Source: Kocuria sp.
GTDB taxonomy: Bacteria; Actinomycetota; Actinomycetes; Actinomycetales; Micrococcaceae
Reading direction: 5' to 3'
Length of the DNA stretch: 64,000 nucleotides
NCBI GenBank assembly: GCA_030454085.1
Contig: JAKDJD010000002.1
Coordinates: 1 to 64,000 of the forward strand
Position numbers and translations under genes: made by a program. Within the stretch, counting starts at the first letter, position 1. Each line of letters starts with the position of its first letter. Below the pieces are notes generated by a model. The model was not told the origin of the DNA. It worked only from the letters and a program-made list of their open reading frames with translations, and ran no database searches. Of this stretch, positions 28,076 through 37,371 are shown piece after piece.

Positions 28076-29338
28076 CTAGTTTACGTGTGCGTCGTCGGGG
28101 TCGAGGGATGTGAGGCTCATGGCCGGGTGCGTGGGCGTCTTGGCCAAAGACATCGCGAACCCGGAGGCGAATAAGGACATCATCAAGGATGTACCTCCGT
28201 ACGAGATGAACGGCAACGGAATGCCGATGACAGGAAGCAGCCCGGTGACCATGCCGATGTTGACGAAGGTCTCGCCGACGAACCACGCCATGATTCCTGC
28301 GGCGGCCAACCGGACGAAGCGATCGCTCGACCGGAGGATGATGCGTGCCAGGCAGAGCGCCAGCACGGTGAACAGAGCGATCACCACGCAGGTACCGATG
28401 AATCCGAGCTCCTCGCCGAGGATCGCGATGATGTAGTCGTTGTGCGCCTCGGGCAGGTAGCTGTACTTCTGACGGGATTGGCCCAGGCCTTCTCCCCACC
28501 ACGATCCTGTGGCCAGCGCCGCCATGCCCGAGTTGGCCTGGTAGCACTCCTGCCCCTGCGTGCAGGTCGAGGGGAAGAGCCAGGTAATGACTCGGCTCAG
28601 GCGGTGTGGGCGAGCGACGACGATCAGCACCATCAGCGCCGCCCCGATCAGCAGGGATCGAGTGAAAATCTTGCGCGGAGCACGAGCGAACCACAGGGCA
28701 CTGACATAGATCAGTGCGAAGACGATGCAGGTACCCGCGTCACCACCGATGATCACCAGCCCGCAGACACCGAGAAAACCAAGGCACGAGGGAAGCAGTG
28801 CTTCCCGGGCGCTGGTGGCAACACGCGTGGATTTTGCCAGTGACCAGACGACCCAGAGAAGCAGTGAGAACTTGGCGATCTCGGAAGGCTGGAAGCTCAG
28901 CGGTCCGAGGCCCAACCAGTTCCTGTTTCCGTTGACCTCCTTGCCCAAGGGGGAAAGCACCAGCAGAAGCATGAACAGCGATATCCCCATCAGCCAATAC
29001 GTCAGCTTCCGGTTCTTCCAGACGGAGATCCTGATCCGGCTTGCCACGAACATCGCGACGATGCCTCCCAGGGCGAAGAGACCCTGCCTCAGGAACAGAC
29101 CGTACGGGGACTGCCCGTGGCTGAGCTGTTCGACCGAGGAGGCCGAGAGCACCATCATGCACCCGAGGATCGTCAGACCGATCGAGGAAACCGCTATCCC
29201 CACCGAGGCGCTCGTCATCGACCCCGTGGCCACCCAGCGGTACAGGGGCCTGGTCACGTACCTGTAGCCCTCGGCGAGTCGGGTCCACAGGGTGTCCTTG
29301 CGGCGGTTCCGCGGTTGTTCCGGGGCTGCGGTACTCAT
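28076..29338 (-). CDS. ftsW: SEDS peptidoglycan polymerase FtsW
   Basis: FtsW is the septal glycan polymerase that works with FtsI. The 420-residue protein has about ten membrane helices between residues 45 and 395 and the SEDS landmarks NGNRNWLGLGPLSFQPSEIAK (near residue 136; given in two parts, NGNRNWLGLG and PLSFQPSEIAK), HNDYIIAILGEELGF (near 297) and the C-terminal PFISYGGTSL. The ATG overlaps the murD stop by four bases (ATGA). The soluble N-terminus of about 40 residues is typical of actinobacteria. Confidence 0.96.
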   Translation of the reverse strand: MSTAAPEQPRNRRKDTLWTRLAEGYRYVTRPLYRWVATGSMTSASVGIAVSSIGLTILGCMMVLSASSVEQLSHGQSPYGLFLRQGLFALGGIVAMFVASRIRISVWKNRKLTYWLMGISLFMLLLVLSPLGKEVNGNRNWLGLGPLSFQPSEIAKFSLLLWVVWSLAKSTRVATSAREALLPSCLGFLGVCGLVIIGGDAGTCIVFALIYVSALWFARAPRKIFTRSLLIGAALMVLIVVARPHRLSRVITWLFPSTCTQGQECYQANSGMAALATGSWWGEGLGQSRQKYSYLPEAHNDYIIAILGEELGFIGTCVVIALFTVLALCLARIILRSSDRFVRLAAAGIMAWFVGETFVNIGMVTGLLPVIGIPLPFISYGGTSLMMSLFASGFAMSLAKTPTHPAMSLTSLDPDDAHVN

Positions 29339-30897
29339 GAGGAGCGGTCGCCTTCGTCGGGGTCGTGGTCCTGGATGCTTTCTACGAGCTCGGTGACCGA
29401 TTCGATGAAAGCGTTGCCGCGCTCGGCGTAGGTCGTGAACTGGTCCATCGACGCCGCCGCGGGCGCCATGAGCACCGTGTCACCGGGTTCGGCCAGATCG
29501 TGTCCGAGACGCACGGCCTGAGCCATGACGGCCCGGCCGTCCTCGACGGGGGCCGAGATTCCCTCGGCGGCACGGAGCACCGGAACGTGCGGCGCGTGGC
29601 GGTCCAGTGCTTGGAGCAATGACTCGGTATCGGTGCCGATCAGCACGACGCCCTTGAGCCGATCAGCGTGCTTCTCGACGAGTTCGTCATAGGCGACGCC
29701 CTTCGACAGGCCCCCGGCAATCCAGATCACCGGAGAGAAGGACGCCAGCGAAGCGTCCGCGGCGTGGGGGTTCGTGGCCTTGGAATCATTGACCCAAAGA
29801 ACGCCGTGCGTGGTGGCGACAGGCTGAATCCGGTGTGCCCCGGGTTCGTACGAACGCAGGCCGTCACGCACGGCGACGGGCTCCACACCGGCAGCCCGGG
29901 CGAGTGCCGCCGCGGCCAAGGCATTCTCCACGGTGTGCTTGGTCGGCAATTCGCCCGTGTCCTGGACCGAGGCGAGTTCGGCCGCGGAGCTCCGCCGTTC
30001 TTCGACGAAAGCTCTGTCGACCAGCAGACCGTCCACGACTCCGAGCTGGGACAAGTACGGCGTGTCGGTCGTAAAGGACACCGCCCGGCATCCCTCCTGC
30101 ACGTCGGCGTCCTCGACCATCTTCTCGGTGAGGGGTGCGGATGCGTTGTAGACGCACGCGACCTTGGTGTTCTCGTAGATCCTGGCCTTGTCCGCCTGGT
30201 AGTTCTCGTAACTGCCGTGCCAGTCGATGTGGTCCTCCGCAATGTTGAGGACCACGGAGGCCAAGGGTTCGAGCGATGAGGACCAGTGCAATTGGTAGCT
30301 CGACAGCTCAACGGCGAAGACTTCGTACTCGACCGGGTCACGAAGTGCGTCCAGGATGGGTGTGCCGACGTTGCCGACGGCGATGGCCTTGAGCCCAGCC
30401 GCCTGCAGCATGGATTCCGTCATTCCGACCGTTGTCGTCTTGCCGTTGGTCCCGGTCACGCACACCCATTCGGCGGTCTTCCGGCCTTCGCGCCGGCGCA
30501 GCCTCCAGGCCAACTCGACCTCTCCCCAGATTTGGATGCCTTCGCGCGCGGCCTGGGCCAGGATTCCGAGGCTCGGCCGCAGGCCCGGTGAGGTCACGAC
30601 GACGTCCGGACGTTGCCCCTCGACGTCGGGCAATGCGTCCATCGCGTCGTCGCCGAGCGTGACGTCCGCCGCGCCGACGATCTCGAGGGTCTGGCGTTTG
30701 TAGCGGTTCTCCTCGGTGTCCTTGCCGTCGACGACCACGACTCGTGCGCCGAGTTCGATCAGCGTATCCGCGGCCGCGAAACCTGACACCCCGATCCCCG
30801 CGACCACGACTCGCAGGTCCGCCCAGTCGGAGTCCCAGGTCGTCAGGGACTCGAGGCGCGGGTTGCCGACGTCGGGATTCTCTTGGGTCGATCGCAT
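29335..30897 (-). CDS. murD: UDP-N-acetylmuramoyl-L-alanine:D-glutamate ligase
   Basis: MurD adds D-glutamate to UDP-MurNAc-L-Ala. The 520-residue protein has the N-terminal Rossmann stretch VVVAGIGVSGFAAA, the ATP loop VTGTNGKTTTVGM near residue 148, the NIAEDHIDWHGSY motif and the C-terminal NDSKATNPHAA motif near residue 367. It overlaps mraY by one base (TGATG) and ftsW by four. It is somewhat longer than E. coli MurD because of ~30 N-terminal residues and insertions usual in actinobacteria. Confidence 0.96.
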   Translation of the reverse strand: MRSTQENPDVGNPRLESLTTWDSDWADLRVVVAGIGVSGFAAADTLIELGARVVVVDGKDTEENRYKRQTLEIVGAADVTLGDDAMDALPDVEGQRPDVVVTSPGLRPSLGILAQAAREGIQIWGEVELAWRLRRREGRKTAEWVCVTGTNGKTTTVGMTESMLQAAGLKAIAVGNVGTPILDALRDPVEYEVFAVELSSYQLHWSSSLEPLASVVLNIAEDHIDWHGSYENYQADKARIYENTKVACVYNASAPLTEKMVEDADVQEGCRAVSFTTDTPYLSQLGVVDGLLVDRAFVEERRSSAAELASVQDTGELPTKHTVENALAAAALARAAGVEPVAVRDGLRSYEPGAHRIQPVATTHGVLWVNDSKATNPHAADASLASFSPVIWIAGGLSKGVAYDELVEKHADRLKGVVLIGTDTESLLQALDRHAPHVPVLRAAEGISAPVEDGRAVMAQAVRLGHDLAEPGDTVLMAPAAASMDQFTTYAERGNAFIESVTELVESIQDHDPDEGDRSS

Positions 30898-32018
30898 CAG
30901 AGCGTCACACCTCCATGACTGATGAGCCAGTCACCGTAGAACACTCCCAGGGCAAGGGCGACGAAGAGGCCGGCAATGATCCAGAAGCGAACCACCACGG
31001 TCACTTCCTTCCAGCCCTTGAGCTCGAAGTGGTGCTGCAGCGGTGCCATCTTGAACACACGCTTTCCTCCCGAGATCTTGAAGTATCCGACCTGGATGAT
31101 CACGGATGCCGAGATCATGACGAAAAGACCGGCCAACAGGACCAGGAGGATCTCGGTCCGGGTCAGCATGGCGAACGCCGCGAGGGCTCCGCCGAGTCCC
31201 AGGGATCCCGTGTCGCCCATGAAGATCGTCGCGGGAGACGTGTTCCACCAGAGGAAGCCGATCAGCGCGCCCACAAGCGCCGCGGCGACCACGGACAGCT
31301 GGGCGGGATCGCGTACCTCGTAGCAGACGGCCCCGGGCGACACGGATTCGCACAGGTGATTGGCCTGCCACATCGAGATCATGAGGTACCCCGAGAAGAC
31401 CAGAATCGATGCGCCCGTGGCGAGACCATCGAGCCCGTCGGTGAGGTTCACGGCGTTGGTGGTCGCCGTCGAGATGAGGTTCGCCCACACCACGAAGAGG
31501 ATGATGCCCAGGATCGGGAGACCGAAGGAGAGATCCAGCCACGGGATGTCCCTCGTGAAGGAAATGTGGGTCGAGGCCGGTGTCCATCCGTTCTCGTTGG
31601 GGATCGTCAGGGCGAGGACACCGAAGATGATCCCCACCGTCCCCTGCAACAGGATTTTCCCCTTGGGCGTCAGGCCGAGGGACTGTTTCCGGGCGATCTT
31701 CTTGAAGTCGTCGATGAACCCGACGCCGGCCATTCCTATCATCAGGAACAGCAGAAGCAGAGCGGACACCGACGGAACGGGGTTTCCCCCGAATACGAGG
31801 CCATTGATGGCCAATGCGAGGAAGAACGCGAGAAGGGTCGCGACAATAATGACGACGCCGCCCATAGTCGGCGTGCCGCGCTTCGTCTGGTGGCTCGTGG
31901 GGCCGTCCTCACGAATGAATTGGCCGTACTGCTGCCTGACCAACAATTTGGTAAACAGCGGCGTTCCGACGAGCGAGAGGATGAGGCCAAAGGCCGCCGC
32001 CAGCAGAATGGAGATCAT
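30897..32018 (-). CDS. mraY: Phospho-MurNAc-pentapeptide transferase MraY
   Basis: MraY moves phospho-MurNAc-pentapeptide from UDP to undecaprenyl phosphate, making lipid I. The 373-residue protein has ten predicted membrane helices. The active-site residues lie in KRGTPTMGGV (near residue 46), GFIDDFKKIARK (near residue 100, the Asp-Asp pair), NAVNLTDGLDGLA (near 187) and the C-terminal HHHFELKGW-type motif, here QHHFELKGW (near 332). The start follows murF by 18 bases. Confidence 0.97.
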   Translation of the reverse strand: MISILLAAAFGLILSLVGTPLFTKLLVRQQYGQFIREDGPTSHQTKRGTPTMGGVVIIVATLLAFFLALAINGLVFGGNPVPSVSALLLLFLMIGMAGVGFIDDFKKIARKQSLGLTPKGKILLQGTVGIIFGVLALTIPNENGWTPASTHISFTRDIPWLDLSFGLPILGIILFVVWANLISTATTNAVNLTDGLDGLATGASILVFSGYLMISMWQANHLCESVSPGAVCYEVRDPAQLSVVAAALVGALIGFLWWNTSPATIFMGDTGSLGLGGALAAFAMLTRTEILLVLLAGLFVMISASVIIQVGYFKISGGKRVFKMAPLQHHFELKGWKEVTVVVRFWIIAGLFVALALGVFYGDWLISHGGVTL

Positions 32019-32036
32019 GCGGTACTTTGTGCCTTC

Positions 32037-33521
32037 CTACCTTGTTTCGGGTCCGGTCGGGTCGACGCCGGTTCGGTCCTGAGCAACTCTATCCCCCAAG
32101 TGGAGCAAGCCGGCATCTCTGGAGGACTTGAAGAGGGCAATGTCGCCTTCACGCAGGTCACGTCGGAGAATTTCGAATGCTTGCTCGGTCGTCTCGACCC
32201 ACACGGCTTCTTCTCCCCAGGAGCCCTCCAGGTGGGCGGCGTTGAAGATTGGCGCCGCTTCCTGGCCGATGGCGATCAGCTTGGGGATGTTCAGGCGAAC
32301 GACGTCCCGACCGAGTTTATCGTGTTCATCGCGCGAGGCGTCGCCCAGTTCGAGCATGGCGCCGAGCACAGCCCAGGTGCGACGTGGCGGTTCGGCATCG
32401 CGCCCCATCTGGGCCAACGTCCGCAGTGCCGCGGCCATCGACTCGGGATTCGCATTGTAGGCGTCGTTGATCACGGTCACGCCGTCGGGCCGATCGGTGC
32501 GTTCCATGCGGTACCGGCTGACCGCCCCCAGCTCGCTGAGAGCTCGGGCGATGTCTCCCGCGGGAATTCCCGCGGCGTGCGCAAGGGTCGCCGCGGCCAA
32601 CAGGTTGTACACGTGGTGTTCGCCAATGAGTTTGGACGCGACCTCGTACGAGTCCCCCTCGGGGAACGTCAGACGGAATTGGGGACAGCCGCTGTGGTCG
32701 GTCCTCACCTCGGAGGCGCGGACCACGGGCGCTTCGATGTCCCGCACGTGGCGTCCTTCGACCCCGAACCAGGTCACCTCGGCCGTGGCCTTGTCCTCCA
32801 TGGCAGCAACCCTGGGGTCGTCGAGATTGAGCGCGACCCCGCCGGTCGGCACGACGCCGTCGGCCAGCTCCGACTTGGTGATCGCGATGTTCTCGACGCC
32901 GCCGAATTCGCCCGCGTGGGCGGTACCGACTTTGAGGATGGCCCCGAAATCGGGATTCACGATGTCGCAGAGGTATCGAATGTTCCCGACGTGATTGGCC
33001 CCCATCTCGATCACGAGAAACTGGGTGTCCCAGTCTGCGCGGAAAACGGTCAGCGGAACGCCGACCTCGCCGTTGTACGAGCCGACGGGTGCCACGGTGG
33101 GACCGTGTTCGTTGAAGATGCCCCGGAGCAGGTCCTTCGTGGTCGTCTTCCCCGCCGACCCGGTGATACCGAGCACGGTCACCTGGCCCTCGGACTTGAG
33201 GCGACGCACGATGTCGTGGGCGAGACGGCCCATGGCTTCGACAACCTCCGGAACGATCACGCTGGGAAGGATCCGGCCTTCGTCGTCGCGAATCTCCCGT
33301 TCGGCGAGGGCGAGCGGGGAACCAGCCTCCCGTGCGCTGCCGATGAATCGGTGCCCGTCCGTGACCTCTCCCGGCTTGGCGATGAACAGGGTTCCTTCGA
33401 CGACCTCGCGCGAGTCGGTGGTGGCGGAGGTGCATCGCACCGAATCTTCCGCCCCTTCCTCGAGCCCGACCAGGGTGCCCTGGACGGCCTCGGCGATTTC
33501 TCGTGCTGACAGTTCGATCAT
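32037..33521 (-). CDS. murF: UDP-MurNAc-tripeptide:D-Ala-D-Ala ligase
   Basis: MurF adds the D-Ala-D-Ala dipeptide. The 494-residue protein begins MIELSAREIAEAVQG and has the ATP loop GITGSAGKTTTKDLL near residue 118 and NDAYNANPESM near residue 345. The ATG at 33521 is chosen because AGGAGG stands six bases upstream and the ATG overlaps the murE stop by four bases (ATGA). The frame is open 12 codons further upstream within murE, with no support. Confidence 0.96.
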   Translation of the reverse strand: MIELSAREIAEAVQGTLVGLEEGAEDSVRCTSATTDSREVVEGTLFIAKPGEVTDGHRFIGSAREAGSPLALAEREIRDDEGRILPSVIVPEVVEAMGRLAHDIVRRLKSEGQVTVLGITGSAGKTTTKDLLRGIFNEHGPTVAPVGSYNGEVGVPLTVFRADWDTQFLVIEMGANHVGNIRYLCDIVNPDFGAILKVGTAHAGEFGGVENIAITKSELADGVVPTGGVALNLDDPRVAAMEDKATAEVTWFGVEGRHVRDIEAPVVRASEVRTDHSGCPQFRLTFPEGDSYEVASKLIGEHHVYNLLAAATLAHAAGIPAGDIARALSELGAVSRYRMERTDRPDGVTVINDAYNANPESMAAALRTLAQMGRDAEPPRRTWAVLGAMLELGDASRDEHDKLGRDVVRLNIPKLIAIGQEAAPIFNAAHLEGSWGEEAVWVETTEQAFEILRRDLREGDIALFKSSRDAGLLHLGDRVAQDRTGVDPTGPETR

Positions 33522-35218
33522 CGGTTTCCTCCTGCGGCGTTTCGGCGCGCCTGCCACGTGCGAAGCGCGCTCCGCAATTCCTCACGATCGTCGAGGGCGT
33601 TGTCCACCCCGGCGATGTCCTGACTGACTTCATGACCACGGCCCGCGACGAGGATCGAGTCTTCGGGTCCGGCCAGTTCCACGGCGCGTTCGATGGCTCT
33701 CGCCCTCGGGGCAACGTTCTCGACCGTTCCGGCCCGAGCGCCGGCTTCGATGGCCTCCCGCGCGCCGGCCGCCACCGCATCTCGGATGGGGCCCGGCGCC
33801 TCGTTGTGGGGATCGTCGTCGGTCACGATCACCACGTCCGAGTTGCGTGCAGCGACCGCACCCATCGTGGGACGCTTCGTCTGGTCGCGCTGTCCCGTGG
33901 CTCCAAAGACGATAATGACCTTGCCCTTACTGTCGGTGCCGGGGTCCACCGCGCCCAAGGCTCGCTCGAGCGCATCGGCGTTGTGGGCGAAATCGACAAT
34001 TGCCACTGGCTCCTGGGAAATGACCTGCATCCGTCCCGGGACCAAGGGCGTCAGGGATTCGGGGGCGGACAGCACGTCTTGGAGGGCGCGTTCATCGACC
34101 CCCGACTCTGCAACCATGGCCACCGCGAGGGCGGCGTTGGAGACGTTGAAGTCGGCCGGAAGTCCGGTCGTTGCCCGAAGTTCTCGTCCGTCGCGGTGCG
34201 TGAGCACCAAGCTGTGTCCGATGCCGTGCGGTTGGACGGCAGTGAGCGTCCAGTCGGCCGGCTCCTGATCGGCAGGCTGTTTGCTTCCTCGCCCGTAGTC
34301 GGTCCAGAGGGTGATCACGGCCTGCTCCCCCTGGGCGTCCCGGGCCTTGTCGGCCATGGAACGGCCCCAGGCATCGTCGACCGTGATGACACTGCGGCGA
34401 GAGTGGGACGGCGTGAACAGCTGGGCCTTCGAGGAGGCGTAAGCATCCATGGTGCCGTGGAGATCGAGGTGGTCCTGGGTCAGGTTGGTGAAGCCGGCGA
34501 CGTCGTACACGAGCCCGTCCACCCGCTTGTAGTCCAGCGCGTGGGAGGAGACCTCCATCGAGGCGGAGGTGATCCCGTGTTCCCTCATGACCGATACGAG
34601 CGAGTGGACGTGAGTGGACTCGGGGGTGGTCAGCTGGCTGGGGATCGCGTGGCCTCCGGCGAGGATTTCGATGGTCCCGATGAGACCGGTCGTGTGCCCG
34701 AGAGCCGCCATGATCGCGTTGATCATGTACGTGGTGGTCGTCTTGCCGTTGGTGCCGGTCACGGCGAACAGACGCTGGACCTCGGGCGAGGACGGCTGGC
34801 TCGCATACACCAAGGCGGCCAGTGGCCCCACGACGTCGCGGACTCGTTCGACGACGAGTACCGGGATCTGAAGCCCCAGTGCCCGGACGGTCGACAACCC
34901 GGTCTCGTCCGTCAGCACGGCGACGGCGCCCCGGCGTGTCGCGCCCTCGATGAAGTCGGCTCCGTGCGCGTTCGCGCCCGGAAGGGCCACGTACAGGTCG
35001 CCTGCCTGTACTTCGCGGGAGTCCATGCTGATACCGGTCGCGGTCACCTCAAGGGTCCCCTCGGTCCGCACCGAATGGCCCTGAGCGCCGATCGCGTCGG
35101 CCAGCTCTCGAAGGCTCCGTGGGGCAACGGACCGCGGACGCAAGCTCTGTGCGGTCCCCTCCAGACCGGTACTGCCGATACCGGAACCACTCTCCGCTGG
35201 CTCATCCTCAAGGGGCAT
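33518..35218 (-). CDS. murE: UDP-MurNAc-dipeptide ligase MurE, probably L-lysine-adding
   Basis: MurE adds the third amino acid of the peptidoglycan stem. The 566-residue protein has the ATP loop VTGTNGKTTTTYM near residue 153 and the Mur motif NLTQDHLDLHGTM near residue 253. The amino-acid specificity motif, DNPR in diaminopimelate-adding enzymes, is here DDPH (residues 468-471). Loss of that Arg argues against diaminopimelate and fits the L-lysine cell walls of Micrococcaceae (inference). A ~35-residue N-terminal extension rich in Glu and Ser is present. The ATG at 35218 has AAGGA about nine bases upstream; the open frame continues to 35296 without support. Confidence 0.95.
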   Translation of the reverse strand: MPLEDEPAESGSGIGSTGLEGTAQSLRPRSVAPRSLRELADAIGAQGHSVRTEGTLEVTATGISMDSREVQAGDLYVALPGANAHGADFIEGATRRGAVAVLTDETGLSTVRALGLQIPVLVVERVRDVVGPLAALVYASQPSSPEVQRLFAVTGTNGKTTTTYMINAIMAALGHTTGLIGTIEILAGGHAIPSQLTTPESTHVHSLVSVMREHGITSASMEVSSHALDYKRVDGLVYDVAGFTNLTQDHLDLHGTMDAYASSKAQLFTPSHSRRSVITVDDAWGRSMADKARDAQGEQAVITLWTDYGRGSKQPADQEPADWTLTAVQPHGIGHSLVLTHRDGRELRATTGLPADFNVSNAALAVAMVAESGVDERALQDVLSAPESLTPLVPGRMQVISQEPVAIVDFAHNADALERALGAVDPGTDSKGKVIIVFGATGQRDQTKRPTMGAVAARNSDVVIVTDDDPHNEAPGPIRDAVAAGAREAIEAGARAGTVENVAPRARAIERAVELAGPEDSILVAGRGHEVSQDIAGVDNALDDREELRSALRTWQARRNAAGGNR

Positions 35219-35313
35219 GGGGTGCGATCCTTCTCTTCCGTGTGGTTTTTGTGTGTGTGACTCGTGGGGGCCTGCGCCGCGCGCTCCCCCGAGCAATAGC
35301 TTAGTATCGCGTT

Positions 35314-37164
35314 CTATTCATGATCGCCGTCCGTGAACTTCGGTATCTCGACGGGTTTCGAGGTCGAGTGCGGAACCTTGTAGTACTGCAGGACCTTCTC
35401 CATGATCTTGGAGAACACCGTGGTGCATCCAATGGCGGTCACCTCGCCCTGGGGCCGTTGGAGCACGATGCCGACCAGGTACTGCGGGTCATCGATGGGG
35501 GCGACGCCGATGAACGACGTCGTATATCCGTCATAACCGCCGCCCTTGTCCGCGGGGGCCTCGGCGGTACCGGTCTTGCCACCAACGCGCCAGCCTTCGA
35601 CCGCGGCCTCTTTGGCCCCGCCTTCGGTGACAACCGTCTCCATAATGTCCTTGACCTGCTGGGAGGTCTTCTTGGAGACGATCCTCTTGCCCTCGGAGGC
35701 GGGATGCTTGTTCTCCTTGCCGTCCTTGTCGACCACGGCATCGATGATTCGGGGCTTGAGCTGCACTCCGTCGTTGGCCACGGCCTGGTAGGCCATCATC
35801 GTCTGCAACGGCGTCTGGGACACGCCCTGCCCGAACAAGACCGTGTACTGCTGGCGTTCGTCCCATTCCTTGGCAGGGGTCAGAATTCCTCGGCTCTCGC
35901 CGGGCAGCTCGATACCGGTGAGGGAACCGACACCGAACTTCTTGAGCCAATCGTGTCGCTGGTTCTTGTCCAGTTGCTTGCCCGCGAGCACGGTTCCCGT
36001 GTTCATCGAGTCCGCGATAATACCGGTCAGAGTTCTCTTCTCGGCACCGTGATCGAAGGCGTCCGTGAAGGTCTGCCCGTCGATGTGCAGCTCGGCCGGA
36101 ACATCGAATCCGGAGGTCGGCGTGGAAAGGCCTTCTTCGAGGACGGCTGAGGTCGTGAGGATCTTCTCGGTCGAACCCGGCTCCGTCGCAGCGCTGACCG
36201 CTCTCGCGGCAAAGTCGCCGGAATCGGCGTCCTCGTAATTATTGGGGTCAATCATCGACGAATCGGCCAAGGCGAGGATCGAGGCGTCCTTGATCCTCAT
36301 GACGACGGCGGTCCCCCACTCCGCTTTCAGCTCGTCGGCTCGGGCCTTGACCTGCTGCTGTGCGAAGTACTGGATGTCCCGATTGATCGTCAGCCGGACG
36401 GTCTTGCCGTCTTCGGCGGGCTGGTTGATGTCCTCGCCCACCGGAATGCGGATGCCATCCGCACTGATTTCGTAGACTCGTTCGCCGTCCTTGCCCGTGA
36501 GGTCCTTGTCGAATTGGAGTTCTATGCCGCCCGCGGCGCCCTCGGAATTCAGGAAGCCCACCACGGAGCCACCGATGGATCCGTCGGGATAACTGCGCTT
36601 CGATACGGGCTCGCTGTAAATGAAATCCGCACCGATGTCCATGATCGCGTTGTAGACGTCCGGCGTCACCTCCTCGGCGACGACGGCGTACTTGCTGTCC
36701 CCGTCGAGGCTTTCCTTGACCTCGTTGTCCGGCTTTTTGAGGATGTCGGCCAACTTGTAGACCACGTCCTGGACACTGAGCTCTTCCTGCTTCTTGTCCT
36801 TGTTGTACCGCTTGACCGGAGCCACCGCGGTCTGGTCGGCGGTGATTTTGTAGCGTTGGATGGAGCGGGCCAGAACATTGCCCTCGGTGTCGTGGATTTC
36901 ACCACGCAGGGCCGGGATCTTCTGGGTGCGGCGCCGATCGTCGAGGGCTTTCTTCGCGCGGCCCGTGGGATCGATGGCCTGGACATAAAAGAGGCGCCCG
37001 ACCAGAAGCGCAAGCATGGCCAAAAACGCCGAGATGCCGATGAAACTGCGCCGCAGGATTCCCTGTGCCTCTCCCGTCTGGGGATCGCGATCCTCTTCGA
37101 CGTAGCGCCCATCGCGGGGACCCTCTTGGCTGGGGTCGCCCGGCCGATCCTCCGTAGAATCCAC
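35314..37164 (-). CDS. ftsI: Septal transpeptidase FtsI (class B penicillin-binding protein)
   Basis: FtsI cross-links septal peptidoglycan. From this start the protein has 616 residues: a polar cytoplasmic N-terminus (~37), one membrane segment at about 40-62, a dimerisation domain from ALRGEIHDTEG, and the transpeptidase domain. The active-site motifs are STEK (near residue 331; Ser is the nucleophile), SMN in IADSMNTGTV and KTG in VGGKTGTAE. The frame opens with TTG at 37212, but GTG at 37164 is preferred because GGAAGAGGAG lies just upstream. A TAGACT hexamer in the 207-base gap after ftsL suggests a local promoter. Confidence 0.95.
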   Translation of the reverse strand: MDSTEDRPGDPSQEGPRDGRYVEEDRDPQTGEAQGILRRSFIGISAFLAMLALLVGRLFYVQAIDPTGRAKKALDDRRRTQKIPALRGEIHDTEGNVLARSIQRYKITADQTAVAPVKRYNKDKKQEELSVQDVVYKLADILKKPDNEVKESLDGDSKYAVVAEEVTPDVYNAIMDIGADFIYSEPVSKRSYPDGSIGGSVVGFLNSEGAAGGIELQFDKDLTGKDGERVYEISADGIRIPVGEDINQPAEDGKTVRLTINRDIQYFAQQQVKARADELKAEWGTAVVMRIKDASILALADSSMIDPNNYEDADSGDFAARAVSAATEPGSTEKILTTSAVLEEGLSTPTSGFDVPAELHIDGQTFTDAFDHGAEKRTLTGIIADSMNTGTVLAGKQLDKNQRHDWLKKFGVGSLTGIELPGESRGILTPAKEWDERQQYTVLFGQGVSQTPLQTMMAYQAVANDGVQLKPRIIDAVVDKDGKENKHPASEGKRIVSKKTSQQVKDIMETVVTEGGAKEAAVEGWRVGGKTGTAEAPADKGGGYDGYTTSFIGVAPIDDPQYLVGIVLQRPQGEVTAIGCTTVFSKIMEKVLQYYKVPHSTSKPVEIPKFTDGDHE

Positions 37165-37289
37165 TGACTCCTCTTCCTGCCCCGGGCCTACCGACCGGGG
37201 GAAACGTCGCAACGGGTGGTTGGCTCGCGCCTCACTTCACGGTGACCGGCGCGTCCGGTACATGACGTGCCGTCGTGGCGGAAGTTCTC

Positions 37290-37295
37290 AGTCTA
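37290..37295 (-). promoter_or_regulatory. Candidate -10 element upstream of ftsI
   Basis: On the minus strand this reads TAGACT, the same hexamer as at panB. It lies in the only sizeable gap of the upstream division cluster, between ftsL and ftsI. No good -35 is seen. It would give a leader of about 120 bases. Confidence 0.3.
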
Positions 37296-37371
37296 AAGCC
37301 TGGCACGGACGATACGGCATCACGTGGGCCTGTATGCTCCGCCACGGCCGCGGTTCGGGTGACCTCGTGGG

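Noticed and set aside
30744..33509. A 921-codon open frame on the plus strand opposite murD, mraY and murF
   Set aside because: It mirrors the codon phase of the real minus-strand genes, has no recognisable domain and crosses several gene borders. Long antisense frames are expected in G+C-rich DNA.
36150..36190. Possible defective FtsI active site because the motif reads STEK rather than STMK or STFK
   Set aside because: Only Ser and Lys of the SxxK motif are required, and SxN and KTG are also intact.
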